The notes under the pieces: generated by a model | Seen by the model: only the letters and a program-made list of their open reading frames with translations | Told to the model about the DNA's origin: nothing | Database searches by the model: none | Assembly: GCF_018128285.1 (NCBI RefSeq) | Contig: NZ_CP072380.1 | Coordinates: 1,984,001-2,048,000, forward strand | Direction: 5' to 3' | Source: Atopobium sp. oral taxon 416 | GTDB taxonomy: Bacteria > Actinomycetota > Coriobacteriia > Coriobacteriales > Atopobiaceae | Length of the DNA: 64,000 nucleotides | Shown: positions 19,002 through 28,587 of the stretch, one piece after another | How positions within the stretch are numbered: the stretch's first letter is position 1 | Layout of the letters: every line of letters starts with the position of its first letter | Program-made: the position numbers and the translations under genes

Positions 19002-19149
19002 ATGCATACCTTTCACGTCAATGGAATACACGTCACTTTTAAGTATGCTCTAAATGTCTTCAGAGAGAGCCTATGATCCTTTAAACGGGTTAAAGATAGT
19101 GTGTAAACAGCAAAGAAATTGACCTGCTGACATTTTCCCGTACATGCGT

Positions 19150-19300
19150 ACATGTTAGGCTGCTACCCTATGGTTTTATTTGTACTCTATAGGACTCTTT
19201 CAACCGAGTGATCGTTTGATTCTGTGTGGGCTGCATCAATTGCTTTAGTCGTGTTGAGCTGGCTGATGAACTTGTTCGATGTGATGGTAGGCCAATTACG
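19150..19300 (-). pseudogene. IS3 transposase C-terminal scrap
   Basis: About 150 bases resemble the 3' end of the IS3-type fragment at 32330-32580 (TITSNKFISQLN on the minus strand, and the shared outer bases around ACATGTTAG). It is a short relic cut by the neighbouring IS30 element. Confidence 0.5.
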
Positions 19301-19302
19301 CC

Positions 19303-20388
19303 CGGCAGATTAGCATTCTGAGTGCAACAGGATGACCTGCTGCATGCAGGCGTGGCACACTCCGGAAGGCTACGATGTTGGTTATCCAAGTCAACGTCGA
19401 AAGCTGGAAGGAATGTGCCACTACAAGCATCGTAAGCCCTCAGGAGAGGGACTGCATAGCCGAGCTGTGTGGCACAAGGGAAGGTCAATTGCCTATATCG
19501 CGGCAGAGATCGGCAGGGACAGCTCCAGCGTCTGCCACAAGCTCAAGAGGAATGGCCGGCACGGACGCTTTAGGGCATGTGCTGCCCAAAAGGAGGGCGG
19601 ATGAGCGCCACAGGAGATGCAGGGCGAAAAGGCGGCTTTCAGACCCTGCGCTTACGCAGAAGGTGCGCTTGCTCATCATGGACAGACACTGGTCCCTGGA
19701 GGAGATAGACGACATCTCAGGCTCGAGGGTGGCGGCAGGTGCACCGTTGAGCCTGCCGACTATTCTTACAGGCAGGTCCATAGCCGCCACGCTCGAGCTG
19801 CCGGAAGCCGGCCCCGAAGGCCAGGTGCGGCGCCACCTGCGCAGGAAGGGGCCTAAGACGAGGGGTAAGATCGAGATCTTACATACCGTGGATGAGAGGC
19901 CAAAGCAGGCCGATGCGAGGTCTTGCCTCGAAGACTTGGCAGACGACACGCTCGTGGCAGCGGGACCCGTGTGCCTGCTTATGCTTGCCGACAGGGCAGT
20001 GAGGCTGCTTGCCGCAAGAAGATGCCACCACGACAGCGGAAGCGTCTCTAAGGCCGCCTTCGGGCTTTTGCAGGGACGTCCCCTTAAGACGCTCACTTCC
20101 GGATAGGGGCAAGCAGTTCGCAGGGCATGCAGAGCTCACAGATGCCCTTTGAGGCGTACAGTTCTACTTCTGCGACCCTCACCATCTATGGCAGAAGCTA
20201 ACAGTTAAGAACACCAACGGGCTCCTGCGCAAGTTCTTCCCCTAAGGGCAGCGACTTCAGCAAGGTCACAAACGAGGAGGTGTAGCATGCGGTAGAGCTG
20301 ATCTGCGACAGGGCGAGGAAGGTCCTTGGATACAGGACAGCCAACGAGGTCTTTAGGGAGATGTTGCACTCAGCTTGACAATCTGTCG
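19303..20388 (+). mobile_element. IS30-family element (decayed, both ends present)
   Basis: Both ends can be paired as imperfect inverted repeats (CAGATTAGCATTCTGAGTG on the left, CAGATTGTCAAGCTGAGTG read inward on the right). Plus-strand pieces follow IS30 order: SIAYIAAEIGRDSSSVCHKL near 19490, RCRAKRRLSDPALTQKVRLL near 19620, RHWSLEEI near 19685, KTRGKIEI near 19858, and GYRTANEVFREM near 20330 at the C-terminus. Several frameshifts and stops inactivate it. A sister copy in the opposite orientation is at 55113-56145. Confidence 0.85.
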
Positions 20389-20512
20389 CTGCATTGGATG
20401 GTGATATCTGGTCCTCTTCTGATATAGGTTTTGTGAAGTGGCCGAACTCGTGAGACAGGGAAAGCCCGATACTTCCGAAAACCCTTGCTAACCGGACAGC
20501 AGCATTGTAGGC

Positions 20513-21310
20513 CTATGCAGCCTCGCAGATACCGCTCCTGTACCACTCCGCCGGCGTGTCGTAGCCGAGCGACTGGTGGATGCGCTTCTCGTTGTACCAC
20601 GTCACGAACTTCGCGATGATCGCCCTGAGCTCTGCAGGCGTGCTGTACTCCTCCTGCCGCAGGCACTCCAATTTCAGGGTCCTGAACCATCTTTCCATCA
20701 GAGCGTTGTCCCTCCATCTGGCCCTTGCCTCCATGCTCTGCTCCACATGCATGGATGCGAGCAGCGACACGTACTCCTCCGAGCCGAACACGCTTCCCTG
20801 GTCGGAGTTCATGATGGAGGGCGTGCCGTGCTCCTCGAAGGTCTGCCTGGCGCATGCAGCCACCTCCTGGACGCGCATGGTGTCAAAGAGCCTCCAGGAG
20901 ACGATATAGCGGCTGAACCAGTCGATTACCGCCGTGAGGTACATGTGCCTTCCCCCTATCTGGACATAGGTGATATCTGTGGACCAAACCTGGTTGGGGA
21001 AGAGGATGCTCTTGCCCTTCAGTAGATACGAGAACCTCCTCGACTCCCTGCTGGGCTTCGAGAGAGATGGCAGCGGGCAGCAGGGGCGGATCCCCATGAG
21101 GCCCATGAGCTTCCCCACCCTGTAGCGGGTGGCGCACCTCTCGCCCTGCTTCTGCAGCATCTTCGAGATCTTCCTCGCGCCGAATGCGGGGCTCTCCACA
21201 TGGATGCCATCTATCTCGGCGGCGAGCCGCTCGTCCTTATCGGACCATGCATCTGCGCCATCCGCCGCTCCTGCGCCTGCCATGTCTCGGTAGGCGCTCG
21301 CCCTGCTCAC
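20513..21310 (-). CDS. IS3-family transposase, DDE subunit (orfB)
   Basis: This is the best preserved transposase in the window: 265 residues with an uninterrupted rve-type integrase core. The N-terminal part carries the HTH_21-like helix (SPAFGARKISKMLQKQGERC). The catalytic triad is visible as the Asp in VWSTDITYVQ near residue 115, the Asp in MNSDQGSVFGS near 175 and the Glu in NALMERWFRTLK near 210. The C-terminus ends with VTWYNEKRIHQSLGY, typical of IS3. The partner orfA upstream is broken by an amber codon. Mobility would need a functional orfA and the usual frameshift, so the element is probably inactive. Confidence 0.88.
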   Translation of the reverse strand: MSRASAYRDMAGAGAADGADAWSDKDERLAAEIDGIHVESPAFGARKISKMLQKQGERCATRYRVGKLMGLMGIRPCCPLPSLSKPSRESRRFSYLLKGKSILFPNQVWSTDITYVQIGGRHMYLTAVIDWFSRYIVSWRLFDTMRVQEVAACARQTFEEHGTPSIMNSDQGSVFGSEEYVSLLASMHVEQSMEARARWRDNALMERWFRTLKLECLRQEEYSTPAELRAIIAKFVTWYNEKRIHQSLGYDTPAEWYRSGICEAA

Positions 21311-21695
21311 GCCGAGCAGCTCGCATGCGCGCTGCCTCGTGAGCCCCTCCGGAAGGTCCCCTGCCGCAGCCTCACGCCTTGGGGTCGTATCCGTTCCTGT
21401 CGCAAAACCGCTGGAGGAAGTCGCGCTCGACGGTGAGCTGCCCGATCGTCTTCAGGGCTTCGTCGTACTTTCTCTACGAGGCCTCCTCCTGCTCCTTTCT
21501 CTCGCGCTCCTCCTTGGTCCTGCCGAATATGCTGTCGGCGCCTGCAAGAAGCTCGTCCCTCCATGCAGCGGCAAGCGACGGGCTCACGCCGTGCTTGGCT
21601 GCCACCTGCGAGAGCGTCTCCTGCTCCTTCGCGACCTCCAGCGCGACGGCCATCTTGAAGCTCGTGCTGTATGTCTTCCTCGTCGTCTTGGACAT
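21311..21695 (-). pseudogene. IS3-family orfA with in-frame amber stop
   Basis: The minus strand from ATG at 21695 encodes the IS3 orfA helix-turn-helix protein (KTYSTSFKMAVALEVAKE, LSQVAAKHGVSPSLAAAWRDEL). It then hits a TAG at 21474-21476. Beyond the stop the frame continues sensibly as RKYDEALKTIGQLTVERDF and ends about 30 codons later at KA with a TGA. The TAG stands where a Gln would fit, a single CAG to TAG change. Confidence 0.75.
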
Positions 21696-21954
21696 CTCTT
21701 CCTCGCAATCCGTGTCCCCTCGGACACATCTTTGCGGGATTCTGAAGGATGGTCAAATCGGTGTCTCAGAATCGGCGGCCACATCCAATCTTTTCGTCTG
21801 ATGTACGGATATTTGTCAGCAGGCCCGTACCCAAATATAAGTGAGCATGGCGTTCAAAGCTTACGTATCGGATACGCGCAACGCTATCGATACCGCAGGA
21901 GTAAGACAAAGTCCATTGAGTTCGCTTTACTGGTAAGCTCAACGGACTCCTTGA

Positions 21955-23155
21955 ATCCTCTATCAAGCCCAATTTGCATAGCTGTGCTGCCCGCATACCC
22001 TGCTAGCTGGTCTTTTTCGCATAGAAGTCCCTGTATCTGAGCGCTTTTTTGGCAGCGCATGGCGCGGTCCAGCACCCATGCCACCTTCTCGTCCATATTA
22101 TCGCCGATGTTGCGGGAGACCCACCAAAGGTCGAGCCATCCTCTGAATGTCTGCGGCCCTAAATCCGCTGTGGGACCTCAGGAGACTCTTTAGCAGGTTG
22201 CATTCCTGGTTGACTATGTCCTAAGGGTTGTCCCTGTCAGGGAGCGTGCAGCACTTCTTCGCGTCGTATGCCTTACTCTCGAGATTCAGGCGCTTTGCGA
22301 GGACAGCGTGCGACTTCTCCTTGTCGAGCATGTACTCGGGTCTCCGCTCAATATGGCCTCCGAAGGCATCCCATGTCCTCTTCCGGCTCGTCTTGCCGAG
22401 CCCTTCGTCCAGGCAAAGCGATGTCTCGTGGACGTCCACGGCGACGCCGATGCAGACCTTGTTCCTTGAGAGGCCCCACATCGTACTGCCATCAGCATTG
22501 CGCAGACGCTCTTCTAGGTCGAGCGGCCACTACGTCTCGTCGAGCCATATCCTCTCGAAGAGAGAGTGGCGCCCTCCTGGCAGGGCGCGATCACGCCGAA
22601 GAGCTTCGCCGTCCAGTACGCAGGGGTCTCAAAGGAGCGCTGGTGGCCCCAGGCTCATGCCGCCTCGCTCTTACTGCTTAAGGATCTTCGGCAGGAACAT
22701 GGCCCATTTCAAGACGGGAAGATGCCTCGAGTCGAAGAGCGTGCCGGTTGCAGACGTGAATGTCCTTCTGCAGTTGAGGCAGCGCTATCTCTGGATACCG
22801 TTGCGGTCGTGCCCGTCGCGCTTGAAGCGCGCCGATCCGCACCATGGACAGGCCTTTGGCGTATATGCATCGAAGAGGCCGGCCTCGCCGTCCCGGGACG
22901 AGGACTCGGCATATGCCGCCCTGCGCGTCTTTTCTGCGAGCCTCGAGGAGCCAGCCTTGGAGCTGTCGGCGTATGTCATGTGGTAGTCCCCCATCGTCGC
23001 GGTAGGCCGTGCCGCCAAGGGACTACCACATCGTAAGGGCGCAACGCCCCGCCGGGAAGATCTTGCGGGTGTGTTTCGCCGTCAACTATATCCCAACAGG
23101 CACCCTGCAAAGAGCCTGTCGAGCACAGCTATGCAGATGGGGCTTGATCCTCTAT
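21955..23155 (-). mobile_element. IS1595-like element A with terminal inverted repeats
   Basis: Matching ends are present: CTCTATCAAGCCCAATTTGC near 21957 and GCAGATGGGGCTTGATCCTC near 23132, both joined to the shared block GCATAGCTGTGC in inverted orientation. On the minus strand the zinc ribbon ACPWCGSARFKRDGHDRNG lies near 22850. TSATGTLFDSRHLPVLKWAMF follows near 22730, then LSRNKVCIGVAVDVHETSLC near 22440 and a C-terminal RAMRCQKSAQIQG near 22050. This order fits zinc-ribbon DDE transposases of the IS1595 group. Frames shift several times, so it is dead. Confidence 0.65.
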
Positions 23156-23188
23156 ATGAGCCGAATGCGCATCAACGCATATTGGTGC

Positions 23189-24490
23189 TTATTGCGCGTG
23201 CTCCTGCTCCCAGATATCCGCAAGCGTTGTACGCTTCTCAACGAGCTTGGCCAGCGAATCAAGATAGTACCGCTCATCCTCAGACAGCCCGTCGTAGGCT
23301 ATCTCGATCAAACGATCTGCCAGTTTGGAGACGTCTTGACCGTATACGGTGGCTTGATATCCATCACGCTCCAGGACATGCTTTGCTTCTACGATATCAT
23401 CCTCAGTGACGCCGTCGAACAGGGTATCGAGCGCATCGAGTGAGCGGTCCTCATACAGCGCACCTTTGATCAGCGCCGCATACGCAAGCACGTACGGGAT
23501 CGGCATCGCGTCAGCTAGGCGGATCTCAATGTAGGTTTTCAGGCGTACATCGTTGAAGAGCATCGACACTGCGTGCACGGCTTCTTCTTTGGTCATGAGC
23601 CTATCCGCATAGACTTCTCCGAAGGTCCTATCGTCGTAGCACACGTTGCCGTGTCCATCGGGCACGGTGATCGCCACAGTATCCAGCACATGCTCCGCCA
23701 TACGCTCTAAGGTGTAATCGGGATCCATCACACCGGGGGCAATACCTGAACGGCCCGGATCAAGTTTCTCCCAGTTTTCGGTACGCATCAGCTTATGCGG
23801 GCGCCGCTTCCCCTCAAAGATCGGTGAGTTATCGCAGATCAGCGAAAGGATCGGTGCTAGTGCGTCAGCGAGGCGGAGTTTACGCAGGCAATCTGCGGTA
23901 TCTGAGTAGTCGATGGAGACCTGCGTTGAGGTCGTCCCTCTCATCATCCGCGGTCCCCACGGGGAAAGCCCGCCCAGATACTTGTTCATAAAGTCATAGC
24001 GCTTCTTGGGGATCAGCTCGGTGTCTTTCGCAATTGCCTTAGGCTGATAGGCGACGCGTGCGATCTCCGCGTCGATCTCATCGGCGGCACTGGTCAGATG
24101 CGATTCAAACTCGTTGAAGCTGCGCTCTGTATCTGCCAAGGTTGTAAAGGGCCCTGCAGAAAGCTCCACCTGTGCCGCCGGCTCCAACGAAACGCCTTCG
24201 GTGATATCGCCGTGGGAGCGTGAAAGACCGATCAGATGATCGCCTTCATAGACCTTCTTTGGATAGTATTCAGCAAGCTGATTCAACAACCACACGGTCC
24301 CCTGTGGTTCCGAATAGCGCACCGGCAGCTTGGTATCTTTATGCACGACAAAGTGCTCGAGTTCGATACCGACACGACCGCGGACATCGGTAAAACCACT
24401 TTTGTAGTAGTTCACGAGGGTTTCAATGTTCTGCGCACGGTATTGCTGATGAGTGGTACCCTGCGCACCTGTTTGTGCTGAAGTATCCAT
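23189..24490 (-). CDS. gshA: Glutamate--cysteine ligase (GCS2 family)
   Basis: The enzyme joins glutamate and cysteine to gamma-glutamylcysteine, the first step of glutathione-type thiol synthesis, in the cytoplasm. The 433-residue protein carries the family hallmarks VGIELEHFVVHKD near residue 45, GVSLEPAAQVELSAGPF near residue 105, GTTSTQVSIDYSD near 185 and an R-S-G-I-A-P-G segment near 250. The ATG at 24490 has a strong AGGAGGAG 6 bases upstream, so I prefer it to the longer frame starting at 24517. No gshB or fused ATP-grasp domain is visible nearby. The left neighbour is an IS1595-like remnant whose end lies only 34 bases past the stop codon. Confidence 0.88.
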   Translation of the reverse strand: MDTSAQTGAQGTTHQQYRAQNIETLVNYYKSGFTDVRGRVGIELEHFVVHKDTKLPVRYSEPQGTVWLLNQLAEYYPKKVYEGDHLIGLSRSHGDITEGVSLEPAAQVELSAGPFTTLADTERSFNEFESHLTSAADEIDAEIARVAYQPKAIAKDTELIPKKRYDFMNKYLGGLSPWGPRMMRGTTSTQVSIDYSDTADCLRKLRLADALAPILSLICDNSPIFEGKRRPHKLMRTENWEKLDPGRSGIAPGVMDPDYTLERMAEHVLDTVAITVPDGHGNVCYDDRTFGEVYADRLMTKEEAVHAVSMLFNDVRLKTYIEIRLADAMPIPYVLAYAALIKGALYEDRSLDALDTLFDGVTEDDIVEAKHVLERDGYQATVYGQDVSKLADRLIEIAYDGLSEDERYYLDSLAKLVEKRTTLADIWEQEHAQ

Positions 24491-24803
24491 AGCATGCTCC
24501 TCCTGATTGAGAGCCAATGGTATACAGTGCCGTGCACATATCCTTACGCCCGTTCACCATATAAATATTGCATATACCCTCAAGCATAGGGAAATATCGT
24601 CTAACTCCTAGTAATTTACTTCTATATGTATCATTGTTACCAAGAGGAAACATTGCTCATGTGCGTGAACGCATAGTGCCGGAGGGCATACTTACAGCAC
24701 CTGTGGGCCGATAGCGGCCATCGAGGTGTTGCATCACACATTTATGAGCATTTACCGGGGGATATACGCGTTGACAATACCGGAGGATCAGAGCGTCGCA
24801 GCC
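24491..24803. other. Intergenic region between gshA and the phosphatase gene
   Basis: These 313 bases contain no recognised gene. The part nearest gshA is AT-rich and holds likely promoter sequence for that gene on the minus strand (TATACC and TATATG stretches near 24515-24575), but no clean -35/-10 pair or terminator could be assigned. Confidence 0.3.
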
Positions 24804-25555
24804 TTATATGAAATAGTAGACACGCAATGCAGCGATCTCATCTGAGGAGATGCCGAGCGCAGTGTGGATATAGCCCCTGAGGCTCCCATACTGCTTTTCA
24901 AGCGCGAAAACCGCTGAAGGCAGTGAACGCAAGCTGGCGCCGCTATCTCCCACTTCCGCTATCGGACAATAGGCAGCGGTGGCGAGGTGGTCATCTTCGA
25001 TGTCAGCATACGGAACGCCCAGGGCGGTCTCCACCAGCATGCTCACCATCCCGCACCGGTCTCTTCCCAGACTGCAGTGCCAGAGTACGGCACCTTCCGT
25101 ACAGGAGAACAACTCCTGAAAGAACTTCCGGTATCCCGCAATGGCCGCATCATCGAGCAGCAGATGTGGATACGACTTCGTCAGAAGATCGAGGCGAGCA
25201 TTCTGATCGAGGCTCAGGAGTCTCCACTCGATCTCCTTTGATTTGCTCCCTCTGGAGATTCCTGCCGTAATGGCAGACAGAACATCGATGTGGACAGAAC
25301 GGATGCCGGTCAACTTGTCTATCGGATCCGGCATCTCCCCGATCTCATCTGCCCCGCGCTGGTCTACCACAAAGCGTAGGTTATATTCGTTGTGCAGGCG
25401 TTCAACATCGGCGGCGGGAGCGTTCCACAGTGCACCTGAACGAAGCAACAAACCAGACTTTACCGTGTGACCATCGGCCGCAGAAAGCTTCCCAAGATCA
25501 CGGGTGTCGAGCAGCCCCTGTAAGTCAATCCACCCGTAGCTCTACGTCCTTGAAC
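24804..25555 (-). CDS. Tyrosine-protein phosphatase, N-terminal frame unclear
   Basis: The protein belongs to the dual-specificity/lipid-type tyrosine phosphatases (Y_phosphatase3). The P-loop HCSLGRDRCG near residue 120 of the open frame contains the catalytic Cys and Arg; the usual Lys and Thr of HCxxGKDRTG are replaced by Arg and Cys. The uninterrupted frame from the TTG at 25451 begins at LLRSGALW, which is too far inside the domain. Upstream codons in the same frame continue the conserved start (GLLDTRDLGKLSAADGH) up to a TAG. A nearby ATG at about 25555 reads MFKDVELRVD one base out of frame. The simplest explanation is a single-base indel near 25533, so the gene may be disrupted at its N-terminus. 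Confidence 0.7.
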
Positions 25556-25694
25556 ATGGCTCACTGCCGGGACTTCATAGCCCTCTGCTGCCAGTATCTA
25601 TCTGCATTTCTTAAATTCTGCGATCTGACCCATCCCCAATGCCTAGTACTCAATGGCTCCGTATGATGCCTGCATTGCATCACCATGGAATGTT

Positions 25695-27317
25695 TTAACC
25701 GGCATAGAAGTTCCGTGAGGGGCGCGTTGCTTGCATTCCTGAGGCATATTTGCCGGCCTCCTGTCTGAGCCTTTCCGCCTCGGATTTCTCTTCGTCGGTC
25801 GGCTTTGGCAAGTGCGACTTCAGGTCAACCGGTATGTCTTCACCGGAACGGATGACATCGTTCTCGAGGACAAACGCGGTATCCTCCGGCAGGTAGACCG
25901 AGAGCATTCCATCCTTGCAGGAGAAGTCCGCATTGCCGCCAGCATCTACTGTTGTGTCTGGCTCACCGCCGATAACGGCGACCCAGTTCTCCCCGGCATG
26001 GCGCTTACCCACATACATACGCTTTGTGCCACCAGTACGGTCAGTGAGAACACAGGCTAAACCGGAGCCTCCATGACGGCCATCACCTTCACGAGTCCAG
26101 CCGATCACATCCGGGTTGTCGATGTAGTCATGCTGTTGGCCATAGGCGAACCGACGACGTAACTCCATCAGCAGCGGCAGCTCACGCACCGCCGGCACAT
26201 GCCCATCATTGGGCATCCCAAACAGATCCCCATAGAAGACGCAGGGATACCCTTCCTGACGCAGCAGAATTAAAGCGTACGCTGCAGGTTTGAACCATGT
26301 CTGCACAAAGGATTGCAATGCTTGTCCCGGTTGGGTGTCATGGTTCTCGACGAAGGTCACCGCACGGGTGGCGTCACGCTGCACGAGAATGTCGTCAAAG
26401 AGATGCCTTAAGTCAAAGTTGCCAAAGGAGTTTGAAGCTGAATAGAGATGGTAGTGCAGCGGCACATCAAAGAGGCTCATCACCCGCTCTGATCCGAGGT
26501 AGGCTTGTAGCTCATCCGCACTCGGGGACCAGTACTCCCCCACGGTGAAGAGCTCTTTGCCGAATTCCTGCCTCAGTGTCGGGAGCAAGCGGAGATAGAA
26601 CTGACGATCCATGTGCTTTAATGCATCGAGCCTGAACCCATCGAGGTCACTGTTTTTCAAGTACCACTCACCCCAACGCAGCAGCTCATCGTAGACCGGC
26701 TGATACATCTCATCGACGTCGCAGCCCATCAAGTAGTCGTAGTTCCCGTTGTCGTGGTGGTCTACCTGCTCGCTCCAGTGCTTTCCCTGAAAGAGATAGA
26801 TCCCGTTTCTGTGGGTTGCCTCATCGTAGTCGACACCGTGGAAGCAGGTCCAGTTCCACTTAAAGGCAGAATATTTGTCTCCCCGTCCCGGGAAATCAAA
26901 GCGAGTCCAGGCGGTGATATCGTGAGGGCCGGAGACCGGTTGTTCCCGGTCATAGGAGGCAACCTCCATTGCACTTACCCGCTCGGTGCTGTCCGCGCCC
27001 ATCCGTTGGTTAAGCGCTACATCGCCTAAGGCTTCCATACCGGCTTGGTGGATTGCATCGATCGCGGCTAAGTATTCATCCCGTGTCCCGTATTTAGTGC
27101 GTACAGAGCCTTTCTGATCGAACTCGCCCAGGTCATAGGTGTCATACACCCCGTAGCCTACGTCGTTGGCGCCTGCGATACCTTTATACGCAGGCGGCAG
27201 CCAGACGGCGGTGATACCGGTATCCGCAAAAAGCTGAGCGTCCTCAGCCACTCGTTTCCAATGTTTCCCATCTGCATCGAGGTACCATGAGAACCCCTGC
27301 AGCATCGTTCCATTCAT
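25695..27317 (-). CDS. Cytoplasmic alpha-amylase (GH13)
   Basis: This 540-residue glycoside hydrolase of the GH13 clan cleaves alpha-1,4-glucans. It starts directly with GTMLQGFSWYLDADGKHW and has no signal peptide, as in the cytoplasmic AmyA/GH13_5 type that works on internal glycogen or maltodextrin. The four conserved regions are visible: ALGDVALNQRMG near residue 97, the nucleophile in DGFRLDALKHMD near 231, the acid in FTVGEYWSP near 260 and FVENHDTQPGQ near 325. The length fits the family. ATG at 27317 has GGAGG upstream. Together with the maltose-type PTS locus at 56.6-61.2 kb it suggests alpha-glucan use, though they are not linked. Confidence 0.93.
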   Translation of the reverse strand: MNGTMLQGFSWYLDADGKHWKRVAEDAQLFADTGITAVWLPPAYKGIAGANDVGYGVYDTYDLGEFDQKGSVRTKYGTRDEYLAAIDAIHQAGMEALGDVALNQRMGADSTERVSAMEVASYDREQPVSGPHDITAWTRFDFPGRGDKYSAFKWNWTCFHGVDYDEATHRNGIYLFQGKHWSEQVDHHDNGNYDYLMGCDVDEMYQPVYDELLRWGEWYLKNSDLDGFRLDALKHMDRQFYLRLLPTLRQEFGKELFTVGEYWSPSADELQAYLGSERVMSLFDVPLHYHLYSASNSFGNFDLRHLFDDILVQRDATRAVTFVENHDTQPGQALQSFVQTWFKPAAYALILLRQEGYPCVFYGDLFGMPNDGHVPAVRELPLLMELRRRFAYGQQHDYIDNPDVIGWTREGDGRHGGSGLACVLTDRTGGTKRMYVGKRHAGENWVAVIGGEPDTTVDAGGNADFSCKDGMLSVYLPEDTAFVLENDVIRSGEDIPVDLKSHLPKPTDEEKSEAERLRQEAGKYASGMQATRPSRNFYAG

Positions 27318-27369
27318 GCATAAGCCTCCACAACGGCAGCTTCCAACAAGCTGTCTTCTTTCATCCTAA

Positions 27370-27627
27370 TTATCTGCGTGTGGGGTGCATGCAACCGACA
27401 ATGGCGCCGACAAGGGCCAAGATGATAGATGGCGCAAATCCAATGAACCCCAGCACTAACGACGCGACGAAGAGCCACCAAAACACCCTGAGTCCCGCAC
27501 CGATGATCCAGCCCAGGATACGAAAGATACCGACGATAGCCGCAAAAACCAACCAGATACCTAGCACAGCGAACATGGTCGGAGAAAATATGATTGAAGC
27601 AAGTGACGCTAACATGTATGAGAGCAT
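27370..27627 (-). CDS. Small hydrophobic membrane protein
   Basis: The 85-residue product is almost wholly hydrophobic, with two or three membrane segments (about residues 5-35, 37-58 and 60-80) and a positively charged end (HPTRR). It lies 52 bases upstream of the alpha-amylase on the same strand. I do not recognise a family. Confidence 0.55.
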   Translation of the reverse strand: MLSYMLASLASIIFSPTMFAVLGIWLVFAAIVGIFRILGWIIGAGLRVFWWLFVASLVLGFIGFAPSIILALVGAIVGCMHPTRR

Positions 27628-27660
27628 AAGCTATCCCTTCGAGATGCGGGGCGCACTGTC

Positions 27661-27846
27661 TTACGACTGATGGGTCCCCATGTCAGAGGATTTTACCCAT
27701 CCAGAGATCCGCTCCCACCCACTCACAGGCTCCCCACAACTTGATAACACCCACATAACGCCCGCTACATAGATGAGACCGACGTTTTCAACAGTGAGAG
27801 ATGCAAGACCCAAGGCCACCCCTGAGAGAAAGAGTGCGATTATCAC
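27661..27846 (-). CDS. Small hydrophobic protein, GTG start
   Basis: A 61-residue frame with one or two membrane segments (residues 1-35) and a hydrophilic tail. It fits tidily between the 85-residue membrane protein and the phosphoesterase on the same strand, which favours a real gene, but the start is GTG and the ribosome site is weak. No family recognised. Confidence 0.4.
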   Translation of the reverse strand: MIIALFLSGVALGLASLTVENVGLIYVAGVMWVLSSCGEPVSGWERISGWVKSSDMGTHQS

Positions 27847-27864
27847 TGACCATAGATCTCTGCT

Positions 27865-28587
27865 TTACCAGTGTCCGTAGGAATGGCCTGCGTCGAGTAG
27901 CCCTTCCTCCTGTGCAGCGATACCGTCACTGATGCGCAGCGTGCGCCGGTTCACTACCTGCTCTTTCCAACCGTAGGAAAGCGCCGGTGGTTTCGGTGCT
28001 TCCAATTCAACATGCCCAAAGGCATTCACGACCCGTGTTCCACAGTCAAGGACGCGCTCGCGCTGAAAATACGGCATATAGGTCGCGTGGACATGGCCGT
28101 GAACCATAAGGCCTGGCTTCCAGCGCTCCATTAGATCGTTGAAGCATTCAAACCCCATGTGGGGCAGATCATTGAGGTCCCCCACCCCACGCGCCGGAGC
28201 ATGGGTGAGCAATACGTCGAAGCCACCCAACAGGCGGATGCGGGGCGTAAGTTTACGGATGCGTTTGCGCATCTCCTTCTCGGTCGACATATAGGCACCA
28301 TCCCGGTAGCGCATGGAGCCTCCAAGCCCTACGATACGCAGGCCCTGGTAGACATAGACCGAATCGTCGACACAGATACAGCCCTGCGGGGGCTTTCTCA
28401 AGTATTTCTCATCGTGGTTGCCGTGGACATAGAGCAACGGGACTGGGATCATCGTCACGAGGAACTCGAGATAGTCCGGATCGAGGTCTCCGGCGGCTAA
28501 CACCAGGTCGACATCTTCAAAGCGTGAACTGCAGAAGTTGTCCCAAAGAAGCGTCTCTTCGACGTCTGCGATTGCGAGGATCTTCAT
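27865..28587 (-). CDS. Calcineurin-like metallophosphoesterase
   Basis: The protein is a two-metal phosphoesterase of 240 residues. Metal ligands appear as D in IADVEE (residue 8), GDLD near 34, GNHDE near 56, THAP near 128 and HGHVH near 160. The first motif lacks the usual His (DxH), which is replaced by D-V-E, as in a sub-branch of these enzymes. The substrate is not predictable. Its ATG overlaps the stop codon of the upstream BMP-like gene by the ATGA arrangement (28584-28587), so the two are translationally coupled. Confidence 0.88.
   Translation of the reverse strand: MKILAIADVEETLLWDNFCSSRFEDVDLVLAAGDLDPDYLEFLVTMIPVPLLYVHGNHDEKYLRKPPQGCICVDDSVYVYQGLRIVGLGGSMRYRDGAYMSTEKEMRKRIRKLTPRIRLLGGFDVLLTHAPARGVGDLNDLPHMGFECFNDLMERWKPGLMVHGHVHATYMPYFQRERVLDCGTRVVNAFGHVELEAPKPPALSYGWKEQVVNRRTLRISDGIAAQEEGLLDAGHSYGHW

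Noticed and set aside
19485-20096. A 203-codon minus-strand frame over the IS30 element at 19303
   Set aside because: IS30 coding pieces are on the plus strand in the right order, so this is a shadow.
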